The position numbers and the translations under genes were made by a program. Positions 29,147 through 41,037 of a stretch of DNA of 64,000 nt are shown here, piece after piece (positions within the stretch are counted from its first letter, which is position 1; each line of letters begins with the position of its first letter). This DNA comes from Isochrysis galbana (Eukaryota; Haptophyta; Isochrysidales; Isochrysidaceae), in assembly GCA_018136815.1 (NCBI GenBank), contig CM030935.1:1298204-1362203 (forward strand), given 5' to 3'. A model generated the notes under the pieces. It did no database searches. It worked only from the letters and a program-made list of their open reading frames with translations, and was not told the DNA's origin.

Positions 29147-31225
29147 ATGGTCTCCACAGTGCTCGTCGTCACACTCGCGGGCTGGCTGGGGCGCGGGGGG
29201 GCGGGGTGGCCGCAGGGACTGGTGAGGCGGGCTGCCGCACCCGTGCTGCAGAGCGCGCCGCCTGATCTCCCCGCAGACTCGCTCGTGCTGCAGGAGGCAA
29301 ACAGCGATGTGTGGCTCGATGAGACGCTTGAATACTCAGGGCTCAGAGACGATCCGCAGACGCCGCACGCGCTGCGCGGCTACCTCTGCTCATTCAAGCT
29401 GTCGAATGGCGTCGGCTGCCATGCCTTCAAGGGCGGCGGCGTTTCCTTTAGTCGCTACATCAGCCAGGGAGGCATCGGCTGGGAGAGTGCCAAGCGCTTT
29501 GCGGACGCTGAGAGACTGCGGCTGGTCATCGACCTCCTGGATGCAGTCAACCACCTCCACTGCCGCGGCTGCGCGCATCTTGATTTGACTGCAGATTCCC
29601 TGGTCGTGCGGCCGACGGCAGATGGGTGAGTGCCAAATCGCTGCTCTTGCATGGGTCTGACGGGAAGGAAGGGCCGATGGCCAACACCTTGGAGCGGGAT
29701 GCCTCAATTGGAACGAACAAACAAAATGCTCTCTTTCGACCCTGGCTGCAGGCGCGATCGCCTCTCGCTGATCGGTGTAGGCGCAGCGGTCCGCTTGCAG
29801 CCTGCACCCAACCGCAAGGTCTATCAGCTCGCAACGCCGCTTGCTTTCCGTGCTCCTGAGACCATTTCAGGTGTCCTCCTCGAAACAAATTTGCGTTCCT
29901 TACTTCGAATGGACGCATGGTCGGTGGGTGTGCTCGTGGCCATGGTTGCCTCGCAGGTCAGTGCCGCTGCTAGGCATGCTCATAAGCGCTCTTACGCCTG
30001 CTGAGCTACGTTGCATGTGTAGCCACAGCGGCACCGTTGACTTCAAACCTCATGCTTGTAGGCGAGAACATCACCCTTTGAGGCCAAACCTGATTGGAGC
30101 CGGGCTGAATTCAGCGTGGAGGCGTCGACGTCCCGAGTGATTTCACAGACCTTCTCTTCGTTGGGTCCGTGGCTGCAGCAGCTTGATGCAGATGGTGGGG
30201 GCCTCCTCTTTCGCCACGGTTGGTTAGTCAAAGTCCTCCTGGGTGCGTACGCAGCCACACTAGCCAAAGGGTTCGTCAACGCCTTTGCTTGCCGATTAGC
30301 CCAAGAGTTCATGCTTCAGGCCCCAGGACTTCGTGTAGGAGGGTCATTCGTCATTTCTCTCTCTCCGTCTTCTTACAGGGCTGCTAACAACTGAACCTTC
30401 GAAGCGGATGACTGTGCACGACGCCTTCAACATCGCCCGAAAGGCGACGCCCGACGGTGAGTGTAAAACGCTAAGTGAGGCGTCGAAGGCTTTGATACTG
30501 GATGCCACTCCGAGCGTTGGACCCATTGAGCCAAAGCGTCAGCAGGCCGAATTCAAGCGCTTTCGCAAGGTTGGCGATGATGCTAGACGGCCCGAGTGGG
30601 GTAATAGCGCCAATTCAGGAGAGAGGGAGCGCGAACCCTTCCGTTCGTTGGAGGCGATAGTCAATATTGTCGAGCGTGGCCGCGCAAGCATTCTCATAGA
30701 GGAACGTGGTTGGGAGGGAGTGCGCAATTACGGTGAAATCGTTGGGTTTCGTAATCGCGCGGACGGGGACCGTTGGGACGTCTTTGTCCCCGGTCTGCTC
30801 ACACAGCTCCCAGTCGGTGAGCCACTTCGCCTACGGCGCATCTACGGTGTGGTGCTCGTCAAGGGTGGCAATCACAAACTTGCCGTTGAAGTAGACGAGC
30901 CATATACACCAGAATCCCGCGCGCTTGTCAATGCAGATGTTCAGGAATTCATCAAGGTGCGCAGGCCACGCCTGGCACAGCACCAATTGGCGCACTACCC
31001 CAATGACTCGATACAGCCGCTTCCTCCCGCTTCGAACCCACGCCACCTCTCGCCGTTGTCTTTGATAAGGCATACTCACGCGAGCATCCAAGCACGTCTT
31101 CTTCACGCATCCGCTATTTGGAGCTTGATGACGGCGATGACAGGCGCACCGTGGAGTCGGATCCGATTGCCATCATTGGTGCGACTGCCCAGAGCTCACC
31201 AAAAGAGGACAAAAGCCAAGCCTAG
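29147..31225 (+). CDS. Divergent protein kinase, probable pseudokinase
   Basis: Exons 29147-29625, 29752-29956, 30062-30332 and 30379 to about 30959 join in frame. A last exon ending at the tag of 31223-31225 (about 31012-31225, reading YLELDDGDDRR) is likely, but its junction is unresolved. The protein begins with a hydrophobic signal-like segment (VSTVLVVTLAGWLG). C-lobe landmarks are present: LLDAVNHLHCRGCAHLDLTA (the HRD loop reads HLD), FRAPETISG (APE), DAWSVGVLVAMV (helix F), and LLTTEPSKRMTVHDAF closing the domain. The DFG position reads GVG and no VAIK lysine or glycine loop is convincing, so catalysis is unlikely. After the kinase-like domain is a 200-residue region (DRWDVFVPGLLTQLP) that I do not recognise. 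Confidence 0.7.
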
Positions 31226-31796
31226 AGAGCCGTGGACTACAGCCGCAGGGCTCGAAAGGCAGCCGTGCTCAAAGGAATGGTGAGACGAGGCACAATGGGC
31301 CCGACACAGGGGCGAAAAAGACCCTTTTGAAGATTCGGGACAGCTAGCCTAAGAGGGACCTAACACTGGCGCGCTTTGCGACTAGACACCGCCCTAAGTA
31401 TCCCCATCGTTCGCCCCTTTCCCTTCATCCCTTCCTCTATCTTCGGTTTCCGAGGCTATGGCTATGACCCATGTTGGGCCGGGTTTTGCGAGCAGGTGGG
31501 TTGGGATGTGCCTATGGATGTTACGCGTGGACGTCCGGAGTACCTTTGGCCCACATTAACGATTTTCGGCTCGAGGCATGACCTTTTGTTTGCTTGCGCT
31601 TGCGGATAAGCGTCCTTTGTCTCTTGTATCGTTGTGTCGGGCGATTTGCAGGTTAGCAGTCCGCGATTCGTGGTCCCATCGGTAGCTGTAGGGTTGCGAC
31701 TACCTAGATACTAGATCTAGATACTCGATACTCGATAGCTTGCCTTAGTCCTTAGTGCTTAGTGCTTACATAGTGTTGCTATACGAAGTCATCTTA
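31226..31796. other. Intergenic, no gene seen
   Basis: Pseudokinase 3' region followed by short direct repeats (ctagatactagatct near 31707-31730). No coding frame is supported. Confidence 0.35.
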
Positions 31797-31990
31797 AACT
31801 AAGTTGATATTTAGTTCACATGGGGGAGGCGCCTCGTGCCCTCCCCCCCGCGCTCCAACTCCCTTCCGGGGGGCCCATCGGTCAACCTCAAACTCTGCCT
31901 CCTGGCATGTGGCATGAGCTGAGAGCTTAGCATTCAGAATCATAACCCAGACCCCAGACCCCCTCGTCATTGTCACCAGCAGCCAGCAGA
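31797..31990 (+). repeat. Palindrome-headed module fragment
   Basis: AACTAAGTTGATATTTAGTT (31797-31816; one mismatch in the arms) followed by cacATGGGGG and a G/C stem, the same order as element D. The rest of the body does not match D beyond about 60 bp. Confidence 0.55.
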
Positions 31991-32007
31991 TAGGGGATGG
32001 GAGCAAC

Positions 32008-32230
32008 TAAGTGCGGGGGTCAACGGGGGCCTCGCGCCCCCCTCACTCCATCGCGGACACGCCTCCTGGGTGCTTGGGTGGGCCCGCACAACCAACCCCA
32101 GCCCCCGCCTTCCGGCAAGGGCTGGGCACTCACCAATCTGAATCTGACCTAGACCCTTACTTAGTGGGCGCGGGTCGCAACTCGCACTCCCACGTCCGCA
32201 CGTCCGCAATGGGCCTGCCGCGTGCAGCTC
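32008..32230 (+). repeat. Element A fragment
   Basis: Starts in a half palindrome (caactaagtg), then the gggggcctcgcgccccc stem and atcgcggacac, matching 14760-14945 with small insertions. Confidence 0.75.
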
Positions 32231-32269
32231 GGCTGGCTGCGCGCGAGCGACTTCTTGACATTGTCAATG

Positions 32270-32412
32270 CCATCTTGATCTTGCAATTTGCCTCGTATTG
32301 TTGCGCGCAGTCAGCCGTGACCAAGATTTCCCACGGACCTGACGAGCTATTCGCAATGAAGTCGGGCTTTATCTAGGTCCACGCCTTCGAGTGCGTTCAG
32401 GTGGTCGGATCC
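32270..32412 (-). pseudogene. LINE ORF1 fragment
   Basis: Roughly 140 bp align with 8630-8745 of the intact ORF1 (tgaccaagatttcccacgg, ccacgccttcgag). Frame breaks are present. It lies directly beside an element A fragment, as elements A and ORF1 also do at 7.5-7.6 kb. Confidence 0.65.
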
Positions 32413-32644
32413 AGAGTATTTCATATGTATTTCCACAATACTCTAGACGGATCCGATGGCTTGTGTGTCTTTTAACTTTTTAGGATGGGCATTGTTTCTT
32501 GTGAGGGGTGATCGCCGTTTCCGTTTACTTCGGAACTCTTCGTTGTGGCTTCGTTTCGGTTGGCTGCATTCTTCTCCGTTCTTCGGACTCGTTTCTTTGT
32601 TTGATTGTGGCGACTGCTTACGTGAGTTTTCGGATGAGTGATGA

Positions 32645-32825
32645 GTGTTACGAAAATCGGCGAACTAGGACTAGGACTTGAGTCCAGGAAGAATCCGAAT
32701 CTGCACGCCTTGCGCGACCACGACGAACATAGAAGACAGTATATAACGAAGAAGGCTCGTGCTCATGCCGAAATATTCATGCAAAAAGGCGCCTGAATCT
32801 GAATGTCAAAATACAACACAGCGGC
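32645..32825 (+). repeat. 160-bp repeat with TATATAACGAAG (copy 1)
   Basis: About 75-80% like 56735-56890: aatccgaatctgcacgcctt, gaccacgacgaacatagaag, a TATA-like tatataacgaag, then tgctcatgccgaaatattca. It resembles a promoter-bearing end such as an LTR. Confidence 0.65.
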
Positions 32826-33049
32826 AGCGGCAAAAGGGGCCATTAATTACTAGGGCTAGGGCAATACTTGTAGCGAAATTCGCCCACACTTGTCGGCCAA
32901 ACTTGCAGGATTCTTTTGTTACGGACTGCCCAAACTTGTAACATTCTTGTACACACGTGCGCACGCGCGAAAGTGCTTCGCAACACGTCTTCCTTTATAA
33001 GCGCTAAAATTATATAACTTGTATTTTGAGACGCTCGTTCGTACACTCA

Positions 33050-33292
33050 CCTCCGCCCTCTCCACCGCCGTCATCCCCTCCATCGCCTTCTCCGCCTCCG
33101 CCCTCTCCACCGCCGTCATCTCCTCCGTCACCCTTCCCGCCTCCGCCCTCCGCCGCCGTCATCCCCTCCATTGCCTTCTCCCTTCTCCGCCTCCGCCGTC
33201 ATCCCCTCCATTGCCTTCTCCGCCTCCGCCCTCTCCACCGCCGCCAATTCCTCCGTCGCCCTTCCCGCCTCCGCCCTCTCCAGTGGAGAGGC
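33050..33292 (-). repeat. Minisatellite (units of about 42-45 bp)
   Basis: Roughly five variants of a unit built from cgccgtcatcccctccat-tgccttctccgcctccgccc, with indels. On the minus strand it encodes imperfect repeats of AVERAEAEKAMEGMT, but no flanking gene is evident, so I treat it as non-coding. Confidence 0.8.
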
Positions 33293-33494
33293 TTGTGAAT
33301 GCATGTGCGACGTCGCCACCCTCCACTGGGCAAGGGACTGAAGTGCGCGGCGGCGCGGCGCGATGTGAGCGCTAGTCCTGCCAAAATTCGCCCAACCAAC
33401 TAGTCCTGCCAATTTGCGGTCTTAAAGCGCGCGGCGCGATGTGTTCGCCGTAGATTTTAAAAGTCGATAACAGGGTGTGTGAATATTGTTGCAT

Positions 33495-33560
33495 AAATGA
33501 CTGGACATTTGATGGCTCCATTCGATTCGTCCCATAATTGACGGAACGACACCTGGGCTC
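33495..33560 (+). repeat. 60-bp repeat, TGGACATTTGAT...TTGACGGAACG (copy 2)
   Basis: Matches 63745-63800 in direct and 6955-7020 in inverse orientation; the shared cores are tggacatttgat and ttgacggaacgacacc. Confidence 0.65.
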
Positions 33561-33667
33561 GCGCCAACTTTTCGTGGCAACTTTCTCCCGCGCTTCTACA
33601 AGCAAGCATAGTTGAAGAATTCATGGTTGGGAGATCTACCCAGGCCTAGGAGGGGCCCTATTTCCGA

Positions 33668-33785
33668 TCCGGAGGCCCCCCAGGGCCCTCCCAAGGCCCA
33701 TTGGGTCTCCAAATATAGCCACAAGTACTCGAGACTTTCTGAGCGTCCTCCTGGAGGACTACGGCTACGGCTCTACTAGGGTTAA
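33668..33785 (+). promoter_or_regulatory. Shared upstream element (second copy)
   Basis: Related to 26081-26185, with CGTCCTCCTGGAGGA in the same position. It lies about 500 bp upstream of the TIM-barrel gene start. Confidence 0.4.
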
Positions 33786-33889
33786 GTACATCACCACGCG
33801 CACTATTTATGTCCATGAGTTGTATTCGGTAATTGAGTGATTGAGAATGAGTAAGTGTGTGCGCTTGACCCCGCACTGCAACCAGGCGG

Positions 33890-34226
<337 letters not shown>

Positions 34227-34259
34227 TCAGGGACAGGCAGAAAGGCTTCTCTCTCCCGC

Positions 34260-35593
34260 ATGTCTGAGCCCGCCAAGCGTCGCCGCCTGGCGCCCATCTC
34301 CCTACGCTGCATTGGATTTTGCGGCGTTGACGACTCGGTCGAGCCGCTCCTCCTCAAAGCGGTCTCATTGGCGCACCCAACGGTCGAGTGGGGAGTGCTA
34401 TTCCGGTTCGCAGAGCCAGTGGAGCGCGTGGGGCAGCCCGCATAGTGCACGTGTGCTCTGTGCGGACAAGTGAAGCTGGCACCCCCGGACTCGTGCTGAC
34501 CTCTTTTCTTCTCTTGTGTTGGTTCACAGGCCTGACTTGGCTGGTTCACCTAGGTATGCATCGGACGCCTGGCTCGATGCCCTCGCGAAGGTCAATGTGG
34601 CCACTTATCCCGGCGGCGCCACCGAGGGATGTGTTCAAGACAGAGCTAAGAAGGATCATGGTGGTGCTGCGGGGTCTCGTCCAGTGCGTCTTGCTGGCCA
34701 CCTGTGCTCCTCACGTGTGGACGAGGTCCTGGCAGGCAACTCGACCTTCATCGCCCGCGTGGCCGACCAGCTGGGGATTGCGCGCTTCCAAATCAACGCG
34801 ACGGCCACGAACGGCGTCGATGTGAGCGTATTTGCTGACGATGCTGGGGCAGATAGGTGAGCTCGACTTGTTTCCCACCCTTAAATTCATGACGCCACGC
34901 ACTCCACATCATTGGTATCCGCATTACCTCTCGATGCAGTGTGCTCACCTTCTCCGGGCCCGTTTCCACTTTCAGATGCGCGCTTTCCATCCGTAAGGTC
35001 TGTGCCGCATGCCCCTCCATCGAATTCATTCTGCAGTGCAACGTACACACAAAGCCGCTATGGAAGCGTCTTTGTGAAGGCGCTGGCCGAAATGGCAACC
35101 AAGACGGAGGCGTGTCTTCGTCAGAGCAGGTGCCGCCTTCGAATTTGTCGCTGCTGTATGACGAGTCGATGGGTCTTGGTGTCGCCTGTGAGGCGTGGAG
35201 GCCGCCAATTGAAGGCGTGCCCTGCGGATATGCTGGTGGTCTGGCGCCTGAAAACATCAAGGAACAGGTGAGAGCTCACAAGCGACACACCGCTAGCCAA
35301 GTGCGCTTCTGGGATGCATTATAACACGCGTGTACATCGCTGCACCATTTGTGCGGCCATGAATCGCTCGCTCGGCCTGCCGAAACCTCATGGACCCCAT
35401 AAGATTTGATCTGTGTGCTTCGCGCCCCGCCCTCTCTCAGCTTACCGCGATTGCCGCCGCGGCTCCGGGTCGAAATTTATGGGTGGACATGGAGTCTTCG
35501 CTGCGCGCCAAGACCTGCGACGGGCGTGATGTTTTTGATGTCAATCGGGCAGTCTCTTGTGTCCGGCAACTCCAAGAGATGGGGCTCATGTAA
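34260..35593 (+). CDS. TIM-barrel protein resembling phosphoribosylanthranilate isomerase
   Basis: Exons 34260-34405, 34530-34856, 34940-35267 and 35441-35593 (317 residues; all junctions keep frame). The first donor is gttcgc, which is weak. After MSEPAKRRRL, strand-like segments recur: ISLRCIGFCGVDDSVEP, VEWGVLFRPDLAGSPRYAS, VRLAGHLCSS, IARFQINATATNGVD, IEFILQCN, NLSLLYDESMGLGV, GYAGGLAPENIKEQ and NLWVDMESSLRAK. The order and the Gly-rich phosphate-loop-like GYAGGLAPEN recall phosphoribosylanthranilate isomerase of tryptophan synthesis. However, the usual N-terminal K-I-C-G motif is not exact, so a different substrate is possible. No targeting signal is obvious. The gene lies behind a 335-bp GA tract. 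Confidence 0.7.
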
Positions 35594-37400
35594 TCCCATC
35601 TCCATTTCGCCACAACAAGCGGGTGTGCTTCGCCGGCCTTCAATGTGAGGCCTCGCAAGGTGGACTACGCCGCGTACACGAGCTTGCTCGGCGTAAGCCG
35701 AGCGAGAGGAAGCTGGGACTGTTACAATCATGAAGAAAAAGCCGGTGCAAAGGGTGCTCTGGTTATCCAACCACCGACTCTGCTCCGAGGGCGAGAGGAT
35801 TGGGCATGGACATTGGAGGTGGTGCCATTGGCGTCTGCAGAACGCGCTTATCCTTTATTTCATGGTAGGATTCTAGCTCCTACGAATCTATGGCAACAGT
35901 GGGATTTTACCATTGCTTCCTCGCCATGGGCTGGGCTGCCCCTCCGGGGCCCCAACGGCGTGGGCACCGTTGCCGAGCCCAAGGAAGTACGTGCATGGCC
36001 GCTAGCCGACAGGCCCGAACCAACCATGTGGTCGAAAACGGCGCGCGGCAGTATCCATGCCATACATATTGCGGTGTATACTTGACACTCTGATGATTCA
36101 TCATATCATTGATTTGATAGCAAATGAAGATTGTGCAACATGACCATCTTATTTGGTGCATAAGGGGGTAAAGATGCTTGCGCTCGCCGCGGCAGGGAGT
36201 CTTGTCCTGAGCGAGTATTAGCCCCATCCCTTTGTCGCACCGCGGCCCACTAAATTTGTTACTAGTACTAGTAAAAGTTTAGGGAATGGGAATGCGAGTG
36301 GTAGACGATGAGGGCGAGAGCCCGAACGACAAGACGACAGAACGACGGACATGGACATCAAGGAAACATCCACACTCTCGACTCAAACACTCCGGCAAAG
36401 GTGCGCCTCATCCGGAGATCAAGAGTCAAGAGGTGGTTCCCCCGGAACCTACCCATGATTCGACACCCTAGCACCCTAGCGACTAGCGATCTAGTCCTCT
36501 GCTTCCTCCTTGTGCCGCTACCGCTAGGCGGCCGGCCAGTTATGCCGTCGCTCCAGTTTATGTGTGTGTGCTGCTCGGTGTCGGCGGATTTGCTTGCGGG
36601 AGCGGGAGGGGCCGGTGTGTGGTGTGTGACCGCCGTTGCCGTGTTCCGAGTTGCTTGCGAGTTGTGGCCGTATTTTTCACTAGGCACTAGGTCACTAGGC
36701 AAGTGCTGCCATGGGTTTGTCCGAGCCAGGCCGTGAGCGACTAACGACTAGTCTAACTAAGGTTGTCGCCGATTGCCATTACCATTACCAGTCTTCTCTC
36801 TTCCCTTGTGATTGTCATTCTTGATGAGTAGTAGAGTTCTGAGTTCCAAGACACCTTTGTCCTTTGATTTTGAGATTTTTGGTTTCTTGCCTTCCTTGGG
36901 ACGCCCTGGTCGCCTCCTAGAGGACTAGCTGGAGCTGGGGCAGAGGAGTGCCTGCCGAGTCAGGCGCCGGGCGCACGCTCATGAGGGTTTTGGGTTGTTG
37001 TGTGTTGAGTGCTCGTAGCACATGCCAAAAGCGAAAAGGCAAAAGCGAAAAGGCAAAAGGCTAACTAAGCATTGGGCCATTGAGGGTATACTGACCCCGC
37101 CCCCCTCACCCCCGATGAGGGGAGCTAGTGTCTGAGGGAGAAGGCACGAGGCGCCCCCCCAGTACTCCCATGACCCCTGATGTAAATCCAAGTGATGTCT
37201 TTTAAATAATTATGTAGCTGTCACACAACAGCACACGAAGAATGAGGTGGTGCTAAGTAAATGCCGAGTGGGGGGGAGGGGGCTATACCGCTTAGACCGA
37301 TGAGCTCCGAGAATAAGAAGCAAGAGGGGTTCTAGCGCCGGAGCAGAGGGCCGAGGGACACACCTGTTGCCAGCTCCTAGCTGCTGGTTGTCAGAGTCGA
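35594..37400. other. Long gene-poor stretch
   Basis: The longest plus-strand frame (35645-36085) gives an unfamiliar product with no relative in the window, and I do not call it. 36286-36471 reads like a fragment of a charged retroelement protein but is too short to support. Near 37100-37170 there is a C/G-run stem like those in the palindrome modules. Confidence 0.3.
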
Positions 37401-39118
37401 TCACGACCAAAGCTTGAGAGTCGAATCCCATGATCCCGTACACAATGCTTGCACATCGTGTGAGAAGCCCAAGCACGAGATGCGTTGATCATGTCCAGCG
37501 AGCACGGTCTTGTGGATGCCGCTCAATGTATCCCATACGTAGCAATGGCAGTCATCACATCCCGCAAACAAATACCGTCCGCTTGAGCTAAAGGCGATTG
37601 CAGTCACGCTACACAGAATGCTATCGCTAGAATACCTGCAGGGCGTAAGCGCAAAGATCGAGGGCGTGGGAAAGCAGTGACGTCCTCTCGGCTACAATTG
37701 TGGTCCACACGCGTGACGGCATCCCAGTCTCGATTCGCCATGTTGAAAGTAGGGCGTGATGTGCGAGTCACATACTGGCGAATCTCTTCGAACATGCGCA
37801 TGTCAAATAGTCTGCAAGAGGCATCGTCAGAGCCAGTTGCGAATCCGGTTCCGCTCGGTAGAGATTCTACAGTGTTGATATCTGACTCGTGGCGCTCAAA
37901 TGTCTTCAAGCACGATGGCGTGCGAGTATCCCAGAGCTTGGCAGTTGCGTCGCAAGAGCCCGAGACAAAGAGGTTTGTCTATGACGGCAGGTATTCATGC
38001 GCGCTGTGAGCGTAAATCTTCGAACTCTTCGCGTCCAATGCAAGACCTCGACAAGAATGTTGATTGTGAGGGCATACCTGATCGGAGAAGGTTGCCAATG
38101 AGGTGACGTTCCCCGAGTGCCCTTGAAATTGGTTGAGCACCACACCGCTCTCTACATCCCATAGCATGCAAGAAGCATCGCCGGATGCGGTAACGATGTG
38201 AGATTCAGAAAGAAATCGGCAGCACGCTATGTAGTCCGAGTGCGCTGCTAGCTCCCGCTGCACCTAATGGAGACATGCAGATAAGTATGGCCGTTGGACG
38301 TTCGGCTCCCAGCGGCTCCCAGCCAGATTTTATGCAAGCAAAAGGTTGAACCGGCAGCGGGCAAACGACGAGCTCTTACTGGGATAGAAGCATCTTTGGT
38401 GACTGGGAGATTGTAGATTGAGCAAGAGTTATCCAGCCCGCCGCTAGCAACTCTCATGCCCGATGGTGCAAACGCACAAGTCGTCACCCATGGTGATGGC
38501 AGCGAGATAGAATGTACCTGCAGAGAAAGGTCGTGCGGTAAATCTCATCTCATATCCGCACCGCTCATAGGCAGATTCGGCGTGATTGGAACCGACAATC
38601 TCAGACTTGATTTGCACCACGTCATCGGTGGGAACGCCCACCTTGTTGCCCGTAAAGCCATTCCACACTATGAGCTTCCCGTCTTGCGACACACTTACGA
38701 GATGACCTTTCCGCTCACTGTTCGACGTATTCGACCAATGGACGGCATAGATCTTTGAAGTGTGCCCTTTGAGCATGCGCCTAGCATACATTTCGCCACC
38801 TGTAGTCGCGGGGACCTGCGCAATGGGTCGTAGGAATGTGTTGACAAGGGTCTCATGACGCGGCAGGTGTGCGCTCCTTCTAGCCAAGCAAGCGGTTCGC
38901 TTCTTCTTGTGTGCCATTTCTAACCGAGTCAGCGCACGCGACGTGGCTTGCGTAGCTACGCCATCAAGCTCGCTCTGTGGATTGTATCCGCCCTCATCAC
39001 TCACCAATCGGCTTTAGCTCCTCACCTGTTGAACCTGGAGCGCCCGTTCGCCCTTCGGCTGCATGGCATGGATGTCGAGCGCCAATCGCTCCAGCACCTC
39101 GCTCGCCTCGGATTCCAT
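37401..39118 (-). CDS. Heterotrimeric G-protein beta subunit
   Basis: Six exons on the complement, in coding order: 39118-39026, 38974-38642, 38517-38380, 38263-38078, 37978-37776 and 37635-37401 (395 residues, all phases fit). The order of WD repeats matches G-beta: [119 protein letters not shown], and the final [12 protein letters not shown]. The usual length is about 340. The extra 55 residues lie before the first WD repeat, where animal proteins have the coiled coil that pairs with gamma. Here that region starts [20 protein letters not shown] and continues basic. G-beta would work at the plasma membrane with alpha and gamma subunits, which are not in this window. Confidence 0.93.
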
Positions 39119-39630
39119 CGTCCTGCAGCTCAGCCGGCTGTGGGCGTGAAGCCCAAGCCAAACACGCTTCCGAAAGGCGTCGGAATTGCAGAACCGAAAA
39201 CCCAGCCAATCAACACAACCCAGCGCAAACAAACGTAACATCCCCAAAGTAAGAGCTAAAGTACTCCGTACGTAGCTGTAGCTAATTCGTGGCTCCCACC
39301 CATAGGAGTATTATATCCCTTGGTGTACCACATGAGCATGCGGTGCCGAGATAAAATTAATTCTATAACCATTTCACGTAGGAGTACACCCGTGCACGAG
39401 GCTGACCTATTCCATCATACTCTAAAATAGCAATACCACTACTCCAGTTCGAATTGTACCAGTAAAGTAAACATTTTGGGACGACGGATAGTCATCTGCC
39501 CTTCCAGCCGACTGACGGGCAGGCCGACAGCTCCTCTCCCTCTCGCTCGCAACTTGCCCCTGGGCCTCACCTCCTCTGCTGGGTGCTGCAAATCGCCAGA
39601 CACGGCGGTGGAGTAATCCAAGTACTGAAG

Positions 39631-40071
39631 ATGTCCGTTCTCACGCGCATCGTTGATGCTGTCTTGGCAATCAGCTTTCTCTTCTCCGTCTCGCTAGTGT
39701 TGCAGCTCTCCCCGAATACTCTCATTGATATTCTATCGGGAATCACGTTCATGGTGCGTTGGGAAGATTTCTCTTGCACAGCCCAAACATGTCACGAGCT
39801 ATCAACTCACGATGGCGTGTCATCTTCAATCCCTGGACTGCAGGTCGCGGCTGTCTTTTGTGCGACAAGATGCATTTCGGCAGCTGCTGTCCTTGGTCAG
39901 ATGGGATGGGGCGGGGCATCGCTGGTCACGTTCGGGTTTTTCATGAACTGGGCTTTGCAAAGGGTCTTTCCTGCTCCGAAGGAACGCCAGCCGCTGCACT
40001 TCGCCAACGATCTCATGCATCGGGATGGTAGCGAGGGTGTACGCATGTCTTTGATGAGAGACGAACTGTGA
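39631..40071 (+). CDS. Small two-helix membrane protein
   Basis: Two exons, 39631-39753 and 39844-40071 (116 residues). The gtgcgt...cag intron keeps frame, although the unspliced frame is also open. Two hydrophobic segments (IVDAVLAISFLFSVSLVLQL; VTFGFFMNWAL after a Gly/Ala-rich stretch) precede a charged tail ending MSLMRDEL. I recognise no family. It is head to head with the G-beta gene, 512 bp apart, so they may share a promoter. The terminal RDEL resembles an ER-retention signal, but only if the C-terminus is lumenal. Confidence 0.55.
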   Translation: MSVLTRIVDAVLAISFLFSVSLVLQLSPNTLIDILSGITFMVRWEDFSCTAQTCHELSTHDGVSSSIPGLQVAAVFCATRCISAAAVLGQMGWGGASLVTFGFFMNWALQRVFPAPKERQPLHFANDLMHRDGSEGVRMSLMRDEL

Positions 40072-41037
40072 TACGTATTTTGGAAGGACCTTGCATGGCC
40101 GACGCGATACTCTGCAGCGCGAACCGGCTTGTGTGCAGTGTCGTCTTGACGCATGAAAGGGACTGCGAGACGGGTGGATTCGACGCCTCTCAGCGTTGCC
40201 CGTGTGCGCCGCGAACGGTTGCGAACACAGGCTGCAAGTGCATGCTGCCGGTGAAGGAAGAACCTCGCCCGTGCTCTCGACTGTCAACCGTCAACCGGTT
40301 TCTCGGCGCCGGCCGACAGAGAGAGAAAGGAAGCAGAGGCGAGGTAGAGCGAACCAAGGCCCGAGGCGAAGTGAGAGGGAGAAGAGCGCGCGCGCGGTTA
40401 GACACCCAGTTCTTCGTAGTCGGGGGCGGGTGGGGGGAGCATCATAGTGCGTCGAGCTCGAAGCAGCTAGGGCCCGGTGGCAAGGCGAGCGTGCAAAAAA
40501 TTGAATAATTGATTTTATGAGTTCATGCATGGCCTTGTTCGACAAGGCGGCTGTGGCTGGCGCTTCGCCCGGCGCACGAGGACATCGACGGCATTAACGT
40601 CCTCTATGCACACGCACCGCCTAGGAGAGCTAGAGCAAGCCCAGCAACCAATAAGCTGAGGCGGCGCGCCCCCGACGTAGGAGTAGGAGGAGACGTGAAA
40701 TATTCGCTCGATATAGTATGATATGGGCGCCAAACACGCCGTGGCTCCAGACAGTAAGTGGCACGTGCATATTTCTGCACACCTTCATTCTGTTGGTGCA
40801 CAAGCGCGGCATCAAAACGCCAAGCTTGCCTCCTCGGCGCGAATACGTTCAATGATTTTGCGCAACTTTAGGAACGCTTCCACAGGACTTTTGGCCATAG
40901 CAATGTACGCGGCGTCAACGCACGGCGCCTCCCATGTCTACGTGACAAGGACAGCGGGGAGAGGAGGAAGGATGGGTCACAGTGGGGGGGAAGACCGAGG
41001 GATGGAGCACCCGCACATGCAAATTGTTGGCATAGAG
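40072..41037. other. Intergenic, no gene seen
   Basis: 3' regions of the small membrane protein and of the pyruvyl transferase gene, which converge here. No gene or repeat is supported. Confidence 0.4.

Noticed and set aside
35645-36085. 146-codon frame downstream of the TIM-barrel gene
   Set aside because: No recognisable motif and no splice partners; kept as intergenic.
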